From a virus: DNA of 64,000 nt. The translations under genes were made by a program, and so were the position numbers. The notes beneath the pieces were generated by a model. That model had not been told where the DNA came from. It searched no databases and worked only from the letters and a program-made list of their open reading frames with translations. Below are positions 55,132 to 62,082 of the stretch, piece by piece. The stretch is from positions 1-64,000 of the IMG/VR virus record IMGVR_UViG_3300037261_000082. The stretch is one strand, 5' to 3'. How positions within the stretch are numbered: position 1 is the first letter of the stretch; every line of letters begins with the position of its first letter.

Positions 55132-56034
55132 TTACGCCATAAACTTGGTGACGTCCTTGAGGATCTTCTCGGCAGCGTCCGCAACCTTCTCGCGGGCGTT
55201 ATCACTTTCACGCAACTCTGGGGCATCGAACGCACAGAGGTCTTTCTCCATTTTGTCCGCTAGAGTATTGATGACCGGGTCGTCAGCAAAGTTGAAGGTG
55301 CGGAGCACAGGGACGAACTCACGGATGTTATCAACAAGGCTTCCGTAAAGTCGGCCTTCAGTCTTCTCGCCCTTTTCTGCTGCAGGCTTATAGGCACGCA
55401 GCCGGTCAACCATCGTACTGACGAGGGTTGCAGCTTTCTCAAGAGCAAACTTCTGGGCGTCGTGCAGCCCAGCCGCTAACCGCTTCTGAACGTCCGCTTC
55501 AATGTCAGCGAGTTGTTCTGACGCTATGTCACAGCGGAAGTCTGAGGATGGGCAAGGCATAACCGCCACGTCAAAGTAGAAGCGGTGCCCAATCTGGCTC
55601 TGGTCAGGGTAGTCAGCCGGGTCGAAGGCCCCATTGAGGCGCTTCTTGGCAGCCTCCACGAACGTGGGGTAAGCAGCCACGAATTCCTTGACGGCTGAGG
55701 AAAACTCCTCCTTGAGTTTCCGCATCTCATTCGTGTACTCAATATAGGCCACGGCGGGCAGCAACCGCTGGCCGTCCATGTCCATCCAAGGGAGTGTCTT
55801 GGACCAGTTATACCCACGAGCCTTATTGTGGATATGGGTAATCTTTTCCAAGGCATCCTTGGCCAGCAGCTGCTTGTTGTAGCGACCAGCGTCGTCCTGC
55901 ATGCCGTGAGAGGTATGCACGTCGTTCGTCAACTTCTTATCGAAGCGTCGCGCTGACCATTGCGAAATAGTCAACACAGTGAGAACCGCCTTTTTGCTAA
56001 GGACGGACTCAGCATTCTTGATCGGATTGATCAT
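55132..56034 (-). CDS. DUF3150-like protein next to MoxR/VWA genes
   Basis: Protein of 300 residues, mostly helical with a central strand region ('QIGHRFYFDVAVMPCPS') and long amphipathic helices ('EADVQKRLAAGLHDAQKFAL'). The arrangement beside MoxR and VWA/metallopeptidase genes matches a phage cluster in which a DUF3150 protein is the third member; I recall this rather than prove it. The leader carries ATCATAGGAG (56044-56054). First gene of its leftward sub-operon. Confidence 0.72.
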   Translation of the reverse strand: MINPIKNAESVLSKKAVLTVLTISQWSARRFDKKLTNDVHTSHGMQDDAGRYNKQLLAKDALEKITHIHNKARGYNWSKTLPWMDMDGQRLLPAVAYIEYTNEMRKLKEEFSSAVKEFVAAYPTFVEAAKKRLNGAFDPADYPDQSQIGHRFYFDVAVMPCPSSDFRCDIASEQLADIEADVQKRLAAGLHDAQKFALEKAATLVSTMVDRLRAYKPAAEKGEKTEGRLYGSLVDNIREFVPVLRTFNFADDPVINTLADKMEKDLCAFDAPELRESDNAREKVADAAEKILKDVTKFMA

Positions 56035-56496
56035 GGTGTTAGTCTCCTATGATTAAGCTTTTGGTGCTAGTCGTTGTAGTGAAGCTTGATGCCGGCAGCA
56101 CGGATGGCTACTGCCGGGTCGTTCTTAGGGGCTTGACCTTTTGTCGAACCATCGAACCGGGGGTGGGGTGTAGCCCGCGCTTGCCGACGCGACAGCTAGA
56201 ATATGCGCTAATTCGGCAAAGTAAACAAGGGGTTTTGCCGGATTACCTGAAATATCTGAGGGGTGGAGTTAAGGCCCGATTAAGGGGGCCTAGTCGGGGT
56301 AGGGCTGTTTTGGGCCTAAATAAGGGGTAAACCAGGGCCTAGAGACGGCTGCAGAGACGTTTTAGGGGGTGGGGAGCCACCGCTACGCCGATAAGGGCTA
56401 AAAGCCTCTAAAAAGGCCCTTTTAGGCCGATTAGAGATAGGCCTGGTTTTATTGGGGTTTTGACGTATTACCCCCTCTAGAGCTGCCCTCGGGGGC
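56035..56496. other. Non-coding control region with inverted repeat
   Basis: About 460 bp between leftward genes with no convincing ORF. It is rich in G-runs on the + strand and in repeated GGCCTA / TAGGCC words. TAATTCGGCAAA (56209-56220) and TTTGCCGGATTA (56234-56245) form an 11/12 inverted repeat with a 13-nt spacer. A 14-nt word, GTTTTGCCGGATTA (56232-56245), also occurs on the minus strand at 36493-36506 beside the cassette promoter. It may hold a promoter for the DUF3150/MoxR genes, an operator or replication origin. Confidence 0.4.
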
Positions 56497-56772
56497 CTAG
56501 CCGGGGGTAGGCTTGACGATTTTAAGGTGAGCTACCTGGGCCGGGGTGCTGGGCGTTTCTAGCCACTTAAACCAAAGGGCCATTTCAGCACGGGTGTTAA
56601 AGAAGACCGTGGATTCCGGCAGAACGTCTAGGTCAATGAGACGCATAAAGGTAGCGGGCATATCGTCCGGTCGGAACAGATAAAGAGTTGGCGTAATAAG
56701 GCTTACAATTTTGCCAGTTAGATAATGCTCGTCATCAGTTTCGAGCATGATGAATTTTCCGACAAGGCTCAT
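56497..56772 (-). CDS. Hypothetical protein
   Basis: Protein of 91 residues, beta-rich N-terminal half ('LVGKFIMLETDDEHYLTGKI'), helical end. ATG at 56772 overlaps the ProQ-like stop (ATGA) and follows AAGGAATAAAATC. No family recognised. Confidence 0.66.
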   Translation of the reverse strand: MSLVGKFIMLETDDEHYLTGKIVSLITPTLYLFRPDDMPATFMRLIDLDVLPESTVFFNTRAEMALWFKWLETPSTPAQVAHLKIVKPTPG

Positions 56773-57128
56773 GATTTTATTCCTTTGATTATGCTGGCCC
56801 AATTTTCCTGAGTTTCTTTAGAAAGTTGTTCCATTTGTTCTTTTGCACGGGTAGCCTGGGCAGCATTCACAGAACCAACAATTTTTCCTTGAAGGCTATA
56901 CCGAGGTGCCCCTTCTAGTAGCATAGCCTTATAACTTGGTCCAGCAACATAATCTTCCAGGGCTTTCCGCAAAAGCCAGGAATTTATTTTTGGTAATTGA
57001 GCACGAATATCGTCATAGATTCCTACCTTCAACGGGCGTTTTGTAGTTCGAACCGGGCAGAAACAGTTTGGGAACCGCTCCACCAAAGACTCACGGATTT
57101 TCTGGATCTTTTTAGAGAGGTTGCTCAT
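56769..57128 (-). CDS. ProQ/FinO-family RNA chaperone
   Basis: Protein of 119 residues with a FinO/ProQ fold: 'LVERFPNCFCPVRTTKRPLK' then 'VGIYDDIRAQLPKINSWLLR', 'ALEDYVAGPSYKAMLLEGAP' and 'RYSLQGKIVGSVNAAQATRA' follow ProQ block by block (RPLKIG, RxALxxY, PGA-RxDL-G). ProQ/FinO proteins bind terminator-like RNA hairpins and match small RNAs to mRNAs. The gene lies next to the divergent control region with terminator-like hairpins, so it might regulate its own leader. No C-terminal Tudor domain. Confidence 0.86.
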   Translation of the reverse strand: MSNLSKKIQKIRESLVERFPNCFCPVRTTKRPLKVGIYDDIRAQLPKINSWLLRKALEDYVAGPSYKAMLLEGAPRYSLQGKIVGSVNAAQATRAKEQMEQLSKETQENWASIIKGIKS

Positions 57129-57218
57129 AGTAAAAACATACTAAGAGCTATGGGGTTTAGAAAAACTTAAAACTCACTAACAAAAAGTCGTAGTCTTTTT
57201 GCAATAGCTAGTTTAAGT

Positions 57219-57254
57219 TGAAAACGCCCGCAGGTTTAGCGACCCACGGGCGTT
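57219..57254 (-). terminator. Leftward terminator-like hairpin upstream of the ProQ gene
   Basis: CGGGCGTT (57247-57254 region) pairs with AACGCCCG (57223-57230); on the minus strand TTTTC follows the stem. It would stop leftward transcription before the ProQ-like gene, i.e. act as an attenuator, or end a short leftward RNA. Confidence 0.5.
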
Positions 57255-57932
57255 GATGACCAATCTAGGGCAGCTAGTGGTCAACTAGAAACTTGTTAGG
57301 AAATATATAACCTACCTGTTTCGGTAAAACTAGCCCTCCCCAGAACGGTGCCCACAGCCCTTTTAACTCTAACAGGGGTTTGCCATCGTTTCTAGCGACC
57401 TTAATCGCTCAGGGGACCCAGTCCTTTTAAGGACTGACCGAGTCCAGCAAACCAATAAAGGCTTAAAGAGGACGGAAGCTCTTAGTTCTTCCGAGACGAG
57501 TCGCGGCGGGGAGGAGACCCCCGACGCCCCCGACGGCTGAAAGGCAGCCCAGGGGATATCAACGTACTTGGTACTGGATAAGTTGTAATGTTCAGAAAAG
57601 TTCAATCAACTCTCGGAACAATGCTACCGACTTCAGAATCAGTGGGTGGTTGCCGCTGTGATAGCGCCGCCACATGGACCCCAGGAGAGAAATCTCCCCC
57701 AGCTTATCAAAAATTCCTCGTTCTTAAGGCAACAGCTGCGTTTGAACCACAAGGTATAGTGGAAGCAACTGTTCGCATAGAGGGAAACAGCGGGGCTGGT
57801 GTGCCCCGACAACAAAACACGGGTCCTCGTAAAACGCGACTGGCAGCTGCCTTTGATGTGAGGGTTGTAACATAACTAGGTTGCAGCTTTAGCATCTTTA
57901 CCCGTTCATCTTGGCTGTAGCTAGAGTTGCAT

Positions 57933-58037
57933 TAACACTAGCACATAGGTGCTGGACCAGACGCGGGTCCTACGCCAGCCAGGGTAGCGGGGGTCTTTAT
58001 ATGGCTGCAAGGGTAGGACGGTAGTGTGCTAGTGTTA
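57933..58037. other. Perfect 13-bp inverted repeat, possible operators or structured RNA
   Basis: TAACACTAGCACA (57933-57945) and TGTGCTAGTGTTA (58025-58037) are exact reverse complements 79 nt apart. Inside, GTCCTAC (57967-57973) pairs with GTAGGAC (58013-58019), and CAGCC/GGCTG pairs within that. It may be a regulator's operators with looping or a structured transcript. The right arm sits just upstream of a -10-like element. Confidence 0.55.
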
Positions 58038-58058
58038 TGTAAATGAATGAAAATAGAG

Positions 58059-58064
58059 TATGAT
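58059..58064 (+). promoter_or_regulatory. Possible -10 element for the GcrA gene
   Basis: TATGAT, 5 of 6 to the sigma70 -10, lies 30 nt upstream of the ATG at 58095. The -35 region at 17 nt (TTATGT area) is poor, so activation by a regulator would be needed. Confidence 0.35.
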
Positions 58065-58094
58065 TGCATGTGCAGGCTTAGATAGGGTAATAGC

Positions 58095-58496
58095 ATGACC
58101 ACCTGGACGGCTGACCGCACTGAAATACTGGTTAAGTTACGAAAGAAGCACCAGCCTGTATCTGTCATGGTTGAACGTCTTGGTATTACTCGTACCGCCA
58201 TCATGGGTAAGTTGTTTCGTTTAGGACTGTCCGTGGCAAGAGTTCGCAACCCAGCACCAACCTTGACTGCACCTGAGCCACACTCTACGCGAGTAGGCAT
58301 CACTCTTTTGCAGTTGACGAGTAAAACCTGTCATTGGCCTCTGGGTGATCCCCAGCAATCCAACTTTGCCTTCTGTGGGGATGTGAGTCTAGATGGTTGC
58401 CCTTATTGTGAAGCCCACGCTAAGATTGCTTATAATAAAGGTGGGAACATAAGAGTGACGATGAAAGCTTCAGCGTATTGGAAAAAGCGGTATTAA
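58095..58496 (+). CDS. GcrA-family cell-cycle regulator homologue
   Basis: Protein of 133 residues. The N-terminal half is a GcrA-type helix-turn-helix ('WTADRTEILVKLRKKH', 'ERLGITRTAIMGKLFRLGLS'). The C-terminal half has the Cys-containing part typical of GcrA ('CHWPLGDP' near 79-86, 'FCG', 'CPYCEAHAKIAY'). GcrA binds methylated GANTC sites with sigma70 in alphaproteobacteria and controls cell-cycle genes. A phage copy could steer host or phage promoters. First gene of the rightward early operon. Strongest single hint for an alphaproteobacterial host. Confidence 0.88.
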   Translation: MTTWTADRTEILVKLRKKHQPVSVMVERLGITRTAIMGKLFRLGLSVARVRNPAPTLTAPEPHSTRVGITLLQLTSKTCHWPLGDPQQSNFAFCGDVSLDGCPYCEAHAKIAYNKGGNIRVTMKASAYWKKRY

Positions 58497-58546
58497 TGAA
58501 AAGCTGGGAAGTCGTATGACTAGGCATCTAAATCGGATAAACATCA

Positions 58547-59797
58547 ATGACAAAGAAAATCACCAAACTAACTACTAGCCAAGAAACTCGTCTTATCGAG
58601 TTTCGTGAGGAATGGCTAAAGATTGGGTTATGCTGTGAACCGGCGGATTTTACAACTGGCGATGAAGTCATTCGTGGTTTTTACGCGAGGCTAAAGAAGC
58701 CTTCGCCAATAATCTTGCATTTCTCATCACCAGCAATATGCGAACTGGCAGTAAACTTTATCTTTATGTTGCTTAAAGAGAAACCGAGCCAGTTGTGGAG
58801 CCAGTTGGGGAGCCAGTTGGAGAGCCAGTTGTGGAGCCAGTTGGGGAGCCAGTTGCGGAGCCAGTTGGGGAGCCAGTTGGGGAGCCAGTTGCGGAGCCAG
58901 TTGGGGAGCCAGTTGGAGAGCCAGTTGTGGAGCCAGTTGCGGAGCCAGTTGCGGAGCCAGTTGGGGAGCCAGTTGGGGAGCCAGTTGTGGAGCCAGTTGT
59001 GGAGCCAGTTGGGGAGCCAGTTGTGGAGCCAGTTGTGGAGCCAGTTGCGGAGCCAGTTGGGGAGCCAGTTGGGGAGCCAGTTGTGGAGCCAGTTGTGGAG
59101 CCAGTTGGGGAGCCAGTTGGGGAGCCAGTTGCGGAGCCAGTTGTGGAGCCCCCAGCTTTATTTTCGAAATAATAGTTTTGGCGGGCAACACTGGTGTGCC
59201 TGGGAGGCTTTTTATCTTTTTGGGCACGAAATTGGTGTAACTTATAAAGCCGAAGACATTGCGCTTCTGTTGGAATGGGCCAGACAATCACAAAGTATTG
59301 GTTGGTGGGCACCTTGGGATGGGATTTGCTTTGTGAGTGACCGTCCGCGTTTAGTTAAGTTCGATGCTGAAAAGCGTTTTCATAATGAAACCGGAAAATC
59401 CGTCGAATACTCTGATGGCTGGGGGGTTTCATCTTGGCATGGAGTGCAAGTGCCAGACGAGTGGATAGTAAAGAAGCAAGACCTTACTCCGAAGGTTGCC
59501 CTAACTTGGAAAAACATTGAGCAGCGTCGTGCGGCTTGCGAGATTATAGGTTGGGAGCGTATATTGCACGAGTTGAATGCTAAGACTATTGATAAGGACG
59601 GTGACCCAGAAATAGGTGAACTTGTAGAAGTAGAATTGCCGGAAATTGGCAAAGAGAAATTTCTACGGGTAGTATGTGGTACTAAGCGGTCTTTTGCTTT
59701 GCCAGTGCCTCCTAATATGAAAACTGCACTAGAGGCCAATGCTTGGACCTTTGGGCTTGACAAGGTAACCTTCGTTCGGCCTGAGGTTAGAACTTAA
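58547..59797 (+). CDS. DUF6745-like protein with 30 tetrapeptide repeats
   Basis: Protein of 416 residues. An N-terminal helical part (1-78) is followed by 30 consecutive S-Q-L-x units (81-200) in which x is only Trp, Gly, Arg or Glu. The rest ('GQHWCAWEAFYLFGHEIG', 'SIGWWAPWDGICFVSDRPRL', 'AACEIIGWERILHEL' and 'FLRVVCGTKRSFALPVPPNM') is a pattern I recall as DUF6745, where similar tetrad repeats occur. The activity is unknown. It forms a close pair with the gene at 59823, a combination I also recall in bacteria. Confidence 0.76.
   Translation: MTKKITKLTTSQETRLIEFREEWLKIGLCCEPADFTTGDEVIRGFYARLKKPSPIILHFSSPAICELAVNFIFMLLKEKPSQLWSQLGSQLESQLWSQLGSQLRSQLGSQLGSQLRSQLGSQLESQLWSQLRSQLRSQLGSQLGSQLWSQLWSQLGSQLWSQLWSQLRSQLGSQLGSQLWSQLWSQLGSQLGSQLRSQLWSPQLYFRNNSFGGQHWCAWEAFYLFGHEIGVTYKAEDIALLLEWARQSQSIGWWAPWDGICFVSDRPRLVKFDAEKRFHNETGKSVEYSDGWGVSSWHGVQVPDEWIVKKQDLTPKVALTWKNIEQRRAACEIIGWERILHELNAKTIDKDGDPEIGELVEVELPEIGKEKFLRVVCGTKRSFALPVPPNMKTALEANAWTFGLDKVTFVRPEVRT
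58787..59146 (+). repeat. 30 tandem 12-bp repeats inside a coding region
   Basis: 30 units of AGCCAGTTG plus one variable codon. The variable codon is GGG 12 times, TGG 10, CGG 6 and GAG 2; otherwise units are identical. Being a multiple of 3, expansion or contraction keeps the frame, and several other frames stay open as well. Confidence 0.95.
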
Positions 59798-59822
59798 CTC
59801 TTGCTTGGAGAAAGTATCCCCG

Positions 59823-60161
59823 ATGAAAACCTTTAAGAACTTTTGCGCGCAGGGTGATATCTACATTCGTCGTGTAGATAAATTGCCAACAGAAGCAATT
59901 GCTGTTAAGGCAGAGAATGGCCAGGTAACTGTTACCCATTCGGAAACTGGGCATCACCACGTGATGGACGCGACTACAGTTACAATGTACCGGCTGCCAA
60001 ACTCAATCATGGACTGCTTGCTTGTGGTAGATCAGCCAACGGCTCTTGAGCATTTGCGGGAGTTTGATCAGCACGAGCCTATCATGTTTGACAAGGGTAT
60101 CTACCATGTCCGTCGCCAGCAGGAACACACACCTGAAGGATTGCGGCGGGTAGAAGACTAG
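59823..60161 (+). CDS. Small conserved protein paired with the DUF6745-like gene
   Basis: Protein of 112 residues with a recalled conserved pattern: 'QGDIYIRRVDKLPTEAIAVK', then 'VTHSETGHHHVMDA', and 'FDQHEPIMFDKGIYHVRRQQ' with a final 'EHTPEGLRRVED'. It may bind a metal or ligand through the His cluster. ATG at 59823 is chosen with GGAGAA upstream; TTG at 59805 is the alternative. Function unknown. Confidence 0.74.
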   Translation: MKTFKNFCAQGDIYIRRVDKLPTEAIAVKAENGQVTVTHSETGHHHVMDATTVTMYRLPNSIMDCLLVVDQPTALEHLREFDQHEPIMFDKGIYHVRRQQEHTPEGLRRVED

Positions 60162-60168
60162 CTGTCTT

Positions 60169-60648
60169 ATGAGGGGCAATGCTGACCTAACTTTGGTGCT
60201 TAAGCATCTGCCAAAGCTAGGTAGACTTGATCTCGAAAAAGTTCGCCAGCGGACGGTCTTCTTGTTGGGAGTAGCCGCGCCTAAAGGAAATCCTTCTGAA
60301 CAGGATTGGTTGTTAGACGGCATAACAAGTGAGTTGCGACGACGTGGGTTGTGGTCCCGTTCTCCTGTTCCTAAGAAGTTGTTGCCTGAAGGTTTTGCTG
60401 AGAAGTCTGTTGTTGTTAGGGAGCATCTATTGAAGGGCTTGACTAAGCCTAACCCGCGCCCGGCAGAGCGTATGGCGTTAGGGGCACTCGCGGCAGCTGC
60501 ACTAGCAGATTATCTGACGAAGGTGCAAGTGCCTGTTGGGCCGAAGACTTTGCTAAACAATATTGAGAAGGTACCGCTTGCGTTAGAAGAATCATTTCCC
60601 GGCTACTGGGCACAAAAGTTACTGGGTTTCTGCGTGAAAGTGAGTTAG
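60169..60648 (+). CDS. Hypothetical protein
   Basis: Protein of 159 residues. Helical with a winged-helix-like middle ('EQDWLLDGITSELRRRGLW'). It follows closely on the previous gene and precedes the helicase by 3 nt; a role in replication is suggested only by location. Confidence 0.64.
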   Translation: MRGNADLTLVLKHLPKLGRLDLEKVRQRTVFLLGVAAPKGNPSEQDWLLDGITSELRRRGLWSRSPVPKKLLPEGFAEKSVVVREHLLKGLTKPNPRPAERMALGALAAAALADYLTKVQVPVGPKTLLNNIEKVPLALEESFPGYWAQKLLGFCVKVS

Positions 60649-60651
60649 GTC

Positions 60652-62082
60652 TTGGCGGGCGAGGAACCACTCACAGAGTCCCTACAGGAAGCCATTCTGG
60701 CTGTCTTGGCGTTTGACGCTAAGCACGGAGCACTTATAGCAACTCAGGTTGCTCCTGAACACTTTTCAGGACAGTACCATGAAATTGCTGGGCCGGTATT
60801 AGAGTACCGCAAGAAGTATGGCAAGCCCCCAGGCCACGCTCACCTAGAGCATATATTCTCCCGTTCGAAGCTAGACCCGGCCGACCGCAGAACGGCGGCG
60901 CTGCGGCGTACCTTAGTCAATTTGTCTTCCCAGGCCGAAGCCCTCAATGCTGAATACATCGTCTCTCGGGTACAGGACTTCGTACGGTCGCAGAAGCTAA
61001 TCTCAGCCCTTCTGGCAGCCAATGACCGGGCGGTGCAGGGTGGCGAGGGGATGGCAACGGACGTGGAGGGTATTCTCCACACGGCGCTGCGTTACCGCCA
61101 GACTACTTTAGACGCTGGTACATTCTTAAATCAGATAGAAAAGTCTGCACTATTTTCTCCTCGTGCTGAGGAAACTTATGCATTAGGTATTCCAGAACTA
61201 GATCGTTTGGGCATAGGTCCTGCTGCTAAACGGTTGATGCTTTACATTGCTCCGAAAAATACGGGGAAGTCATGGGCATGTGTTCATGTAGGGCGTCAGT
61301 GCCTTCTACAAAAAGCCAAGGTGGTGCATATTTCACTTGAAATGTCAGAACGAGAGGTTTTGGGAAGATATTATCAAAATTTCTTCAGCATTGCTACGCG
61401 GTCTGATCCCTATACCAAAGCAACTCTAGAGTTTGATGAGTTAGAAAGGTTGACTGGCTTTAAGGTGCGGCGCAGTAAGCCTAAGCTAGATTTTGGTGAT
61501 CCAGGTATTCGAAAGTTCCTTCGCAATAAAGTGAGCTCCTGGGGAACACGCTTTAAGCGCCTTGTTATCAAAGAGTACCCATCAGGCACTCTCACGATTG
61601 ATGCTTTACGGGGCTACCTAGACTACCTAGAGTTGGTAGAGAAATTCATACCCAACGTGCTGATTGTGGATTATGGGGATTTGTTTGCTATAAAATCAAC
61701 TGACTACCGTCTTGCGCTGGGGCGAATATTTGTGGATTTGCGAGGTTTAGCTTCTGAGCGTAATCTAGCTGTGGTTGTGCCTACGCAATCAGGGCGTTCG
61801 AGCATAGGAGCGAAGCGGGTTAATAGCGCCAATGTAACAGAGGATATTAGCAAAGTCTTTACTTCCGACTTAGTAATAGCATATAGTCAAACAAATGCAG
61901 AGGAGAAGTTGGGGTTAGCGCGGTTATCAGTAGAACATGCTAGAAATGCTCCTAGGGGGTCAGTAATTCTAATTTCTCAATCTTATAGTACTGGCCAATT
62001 TGTGTTAGAGTCTGCTGCTTTGACTAGCAACGCATATTGGGAAAAGTTACGTGAGGTCACAGGAGATGATGGTGAGGGCTAA
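60652..62082 (+). CDS. DnaB-like replicative helicase
   Basis: Protein of 476 residues with a DnaB-type N-terminal helical domain (about 1-160) and a RecA-type motor. Walker A is 'APKNTGKS' near residue 200, with Ala in place of the usual first Gly. 'VVHISLEMSEREVLGRYYQ' and 'NVLIVDYGDLF' (Walker B, near 337-343), and 'GLASERNLAVVVPTQSGRSS', follow the DnaB family. It unwinds DNA ahead of the replication fork. TTG start 3 nt after the previous stop. The last codons overlap a homing-endonuclease-like gene. Confidence 0.82.
   Translation: MAGEEPLTESLQEAILAVLAFDAKHGALIATQVAPEHFSGQYHEIAGPVLEYRKKYGKPPGHAHLEHIFSRSKLDPADRRTAALRRTLVNLSSQAEALNAEYIVSRVQDFVRSQKLISALLAANDRAVQGGEGMATDVEGILHTALRYRQTTLDAGTFLNQIEKSALFSPRAEETYALGIPELDRLGIGPAAKRLMLYIAPKNTGKSWACVHVGRQCLLQKAKVVHISLEMSEREVLGRYYQNFFSIATRSDPYTKATLEFDELERLTGFKVRRSKPKLDFGDPGIRKFLRNKVSSWGTRFKRLVIKEYPSGTLTIDALRGYLDYLELVEKFIPNVLIVDYGDLFAIKSTDYRLALGRIFVDLRGLASERNLAVVVPTQSGRSSIGAKRVNSANVTEDISKVFTSDLVIAYSQTNAEEKLGLARLSVEHARNAPRGSVILISQSYSTGQFVLESAALTSNAYWEKLREVTGDDGEG

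Larger units (their letters stand above)
57129..58094. promoter_or_regulatory. Divergent control region
   Basis: About 960 bp separating leftward early genes from rightward early genes, with no convincing ORF. Contents: hairpin CAAAAAG/CTTTTTG (57181-57201); terminator-like stem (57223-57254); CAGTCCT/AGGACTG stem (57419-57436); several GC-rich potential stems (57480-57560); and the 13-bp inverted repeat (57933-58037). It is the natural place for early promoters and perhaps the replication origin. No sigma70 consensus pair is convincing except the candidate at 58059. Confidence 0.55.

Noticed and set aside
56049-56330. 93-residue ORF on the + strand in the non-coding gap
   Set aside because: It runs against the surrounding leftward genes, starts inside the shared leader motif, and has no ribosome-binding site or recognisable sequence.
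57369-57605. 78-residue leftward ORF in the divergent control region
   Set aside because: Overlaps several hairpins and the rightward ORF; no ribosome-binding site.
57588-57875. 95-residue ORF in the divergent control region
   Set aside because: No good ribosome-binding site, low-complexity composition, and overlaps another open frame on the opposite strand; probably chance.
58787-59146. Diversity-generating retroelement target
   Set aside because: Variation is at T/G/C rather than at adenine-derived positions, and no reverse transcriptase or template repeat is in the window.
58787-59146. CRISPR array
   Set aside because: The 12-bp units are directly adjacent without spacers and lie in a coding frame.
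58727-59312. Open frames on other frames and strand through the 12-bp repeats
   Set aside because: A 12-bp repeat without stops keeps several frames open automatically; the real frame is the one continuing into conserved sequence on both sides.
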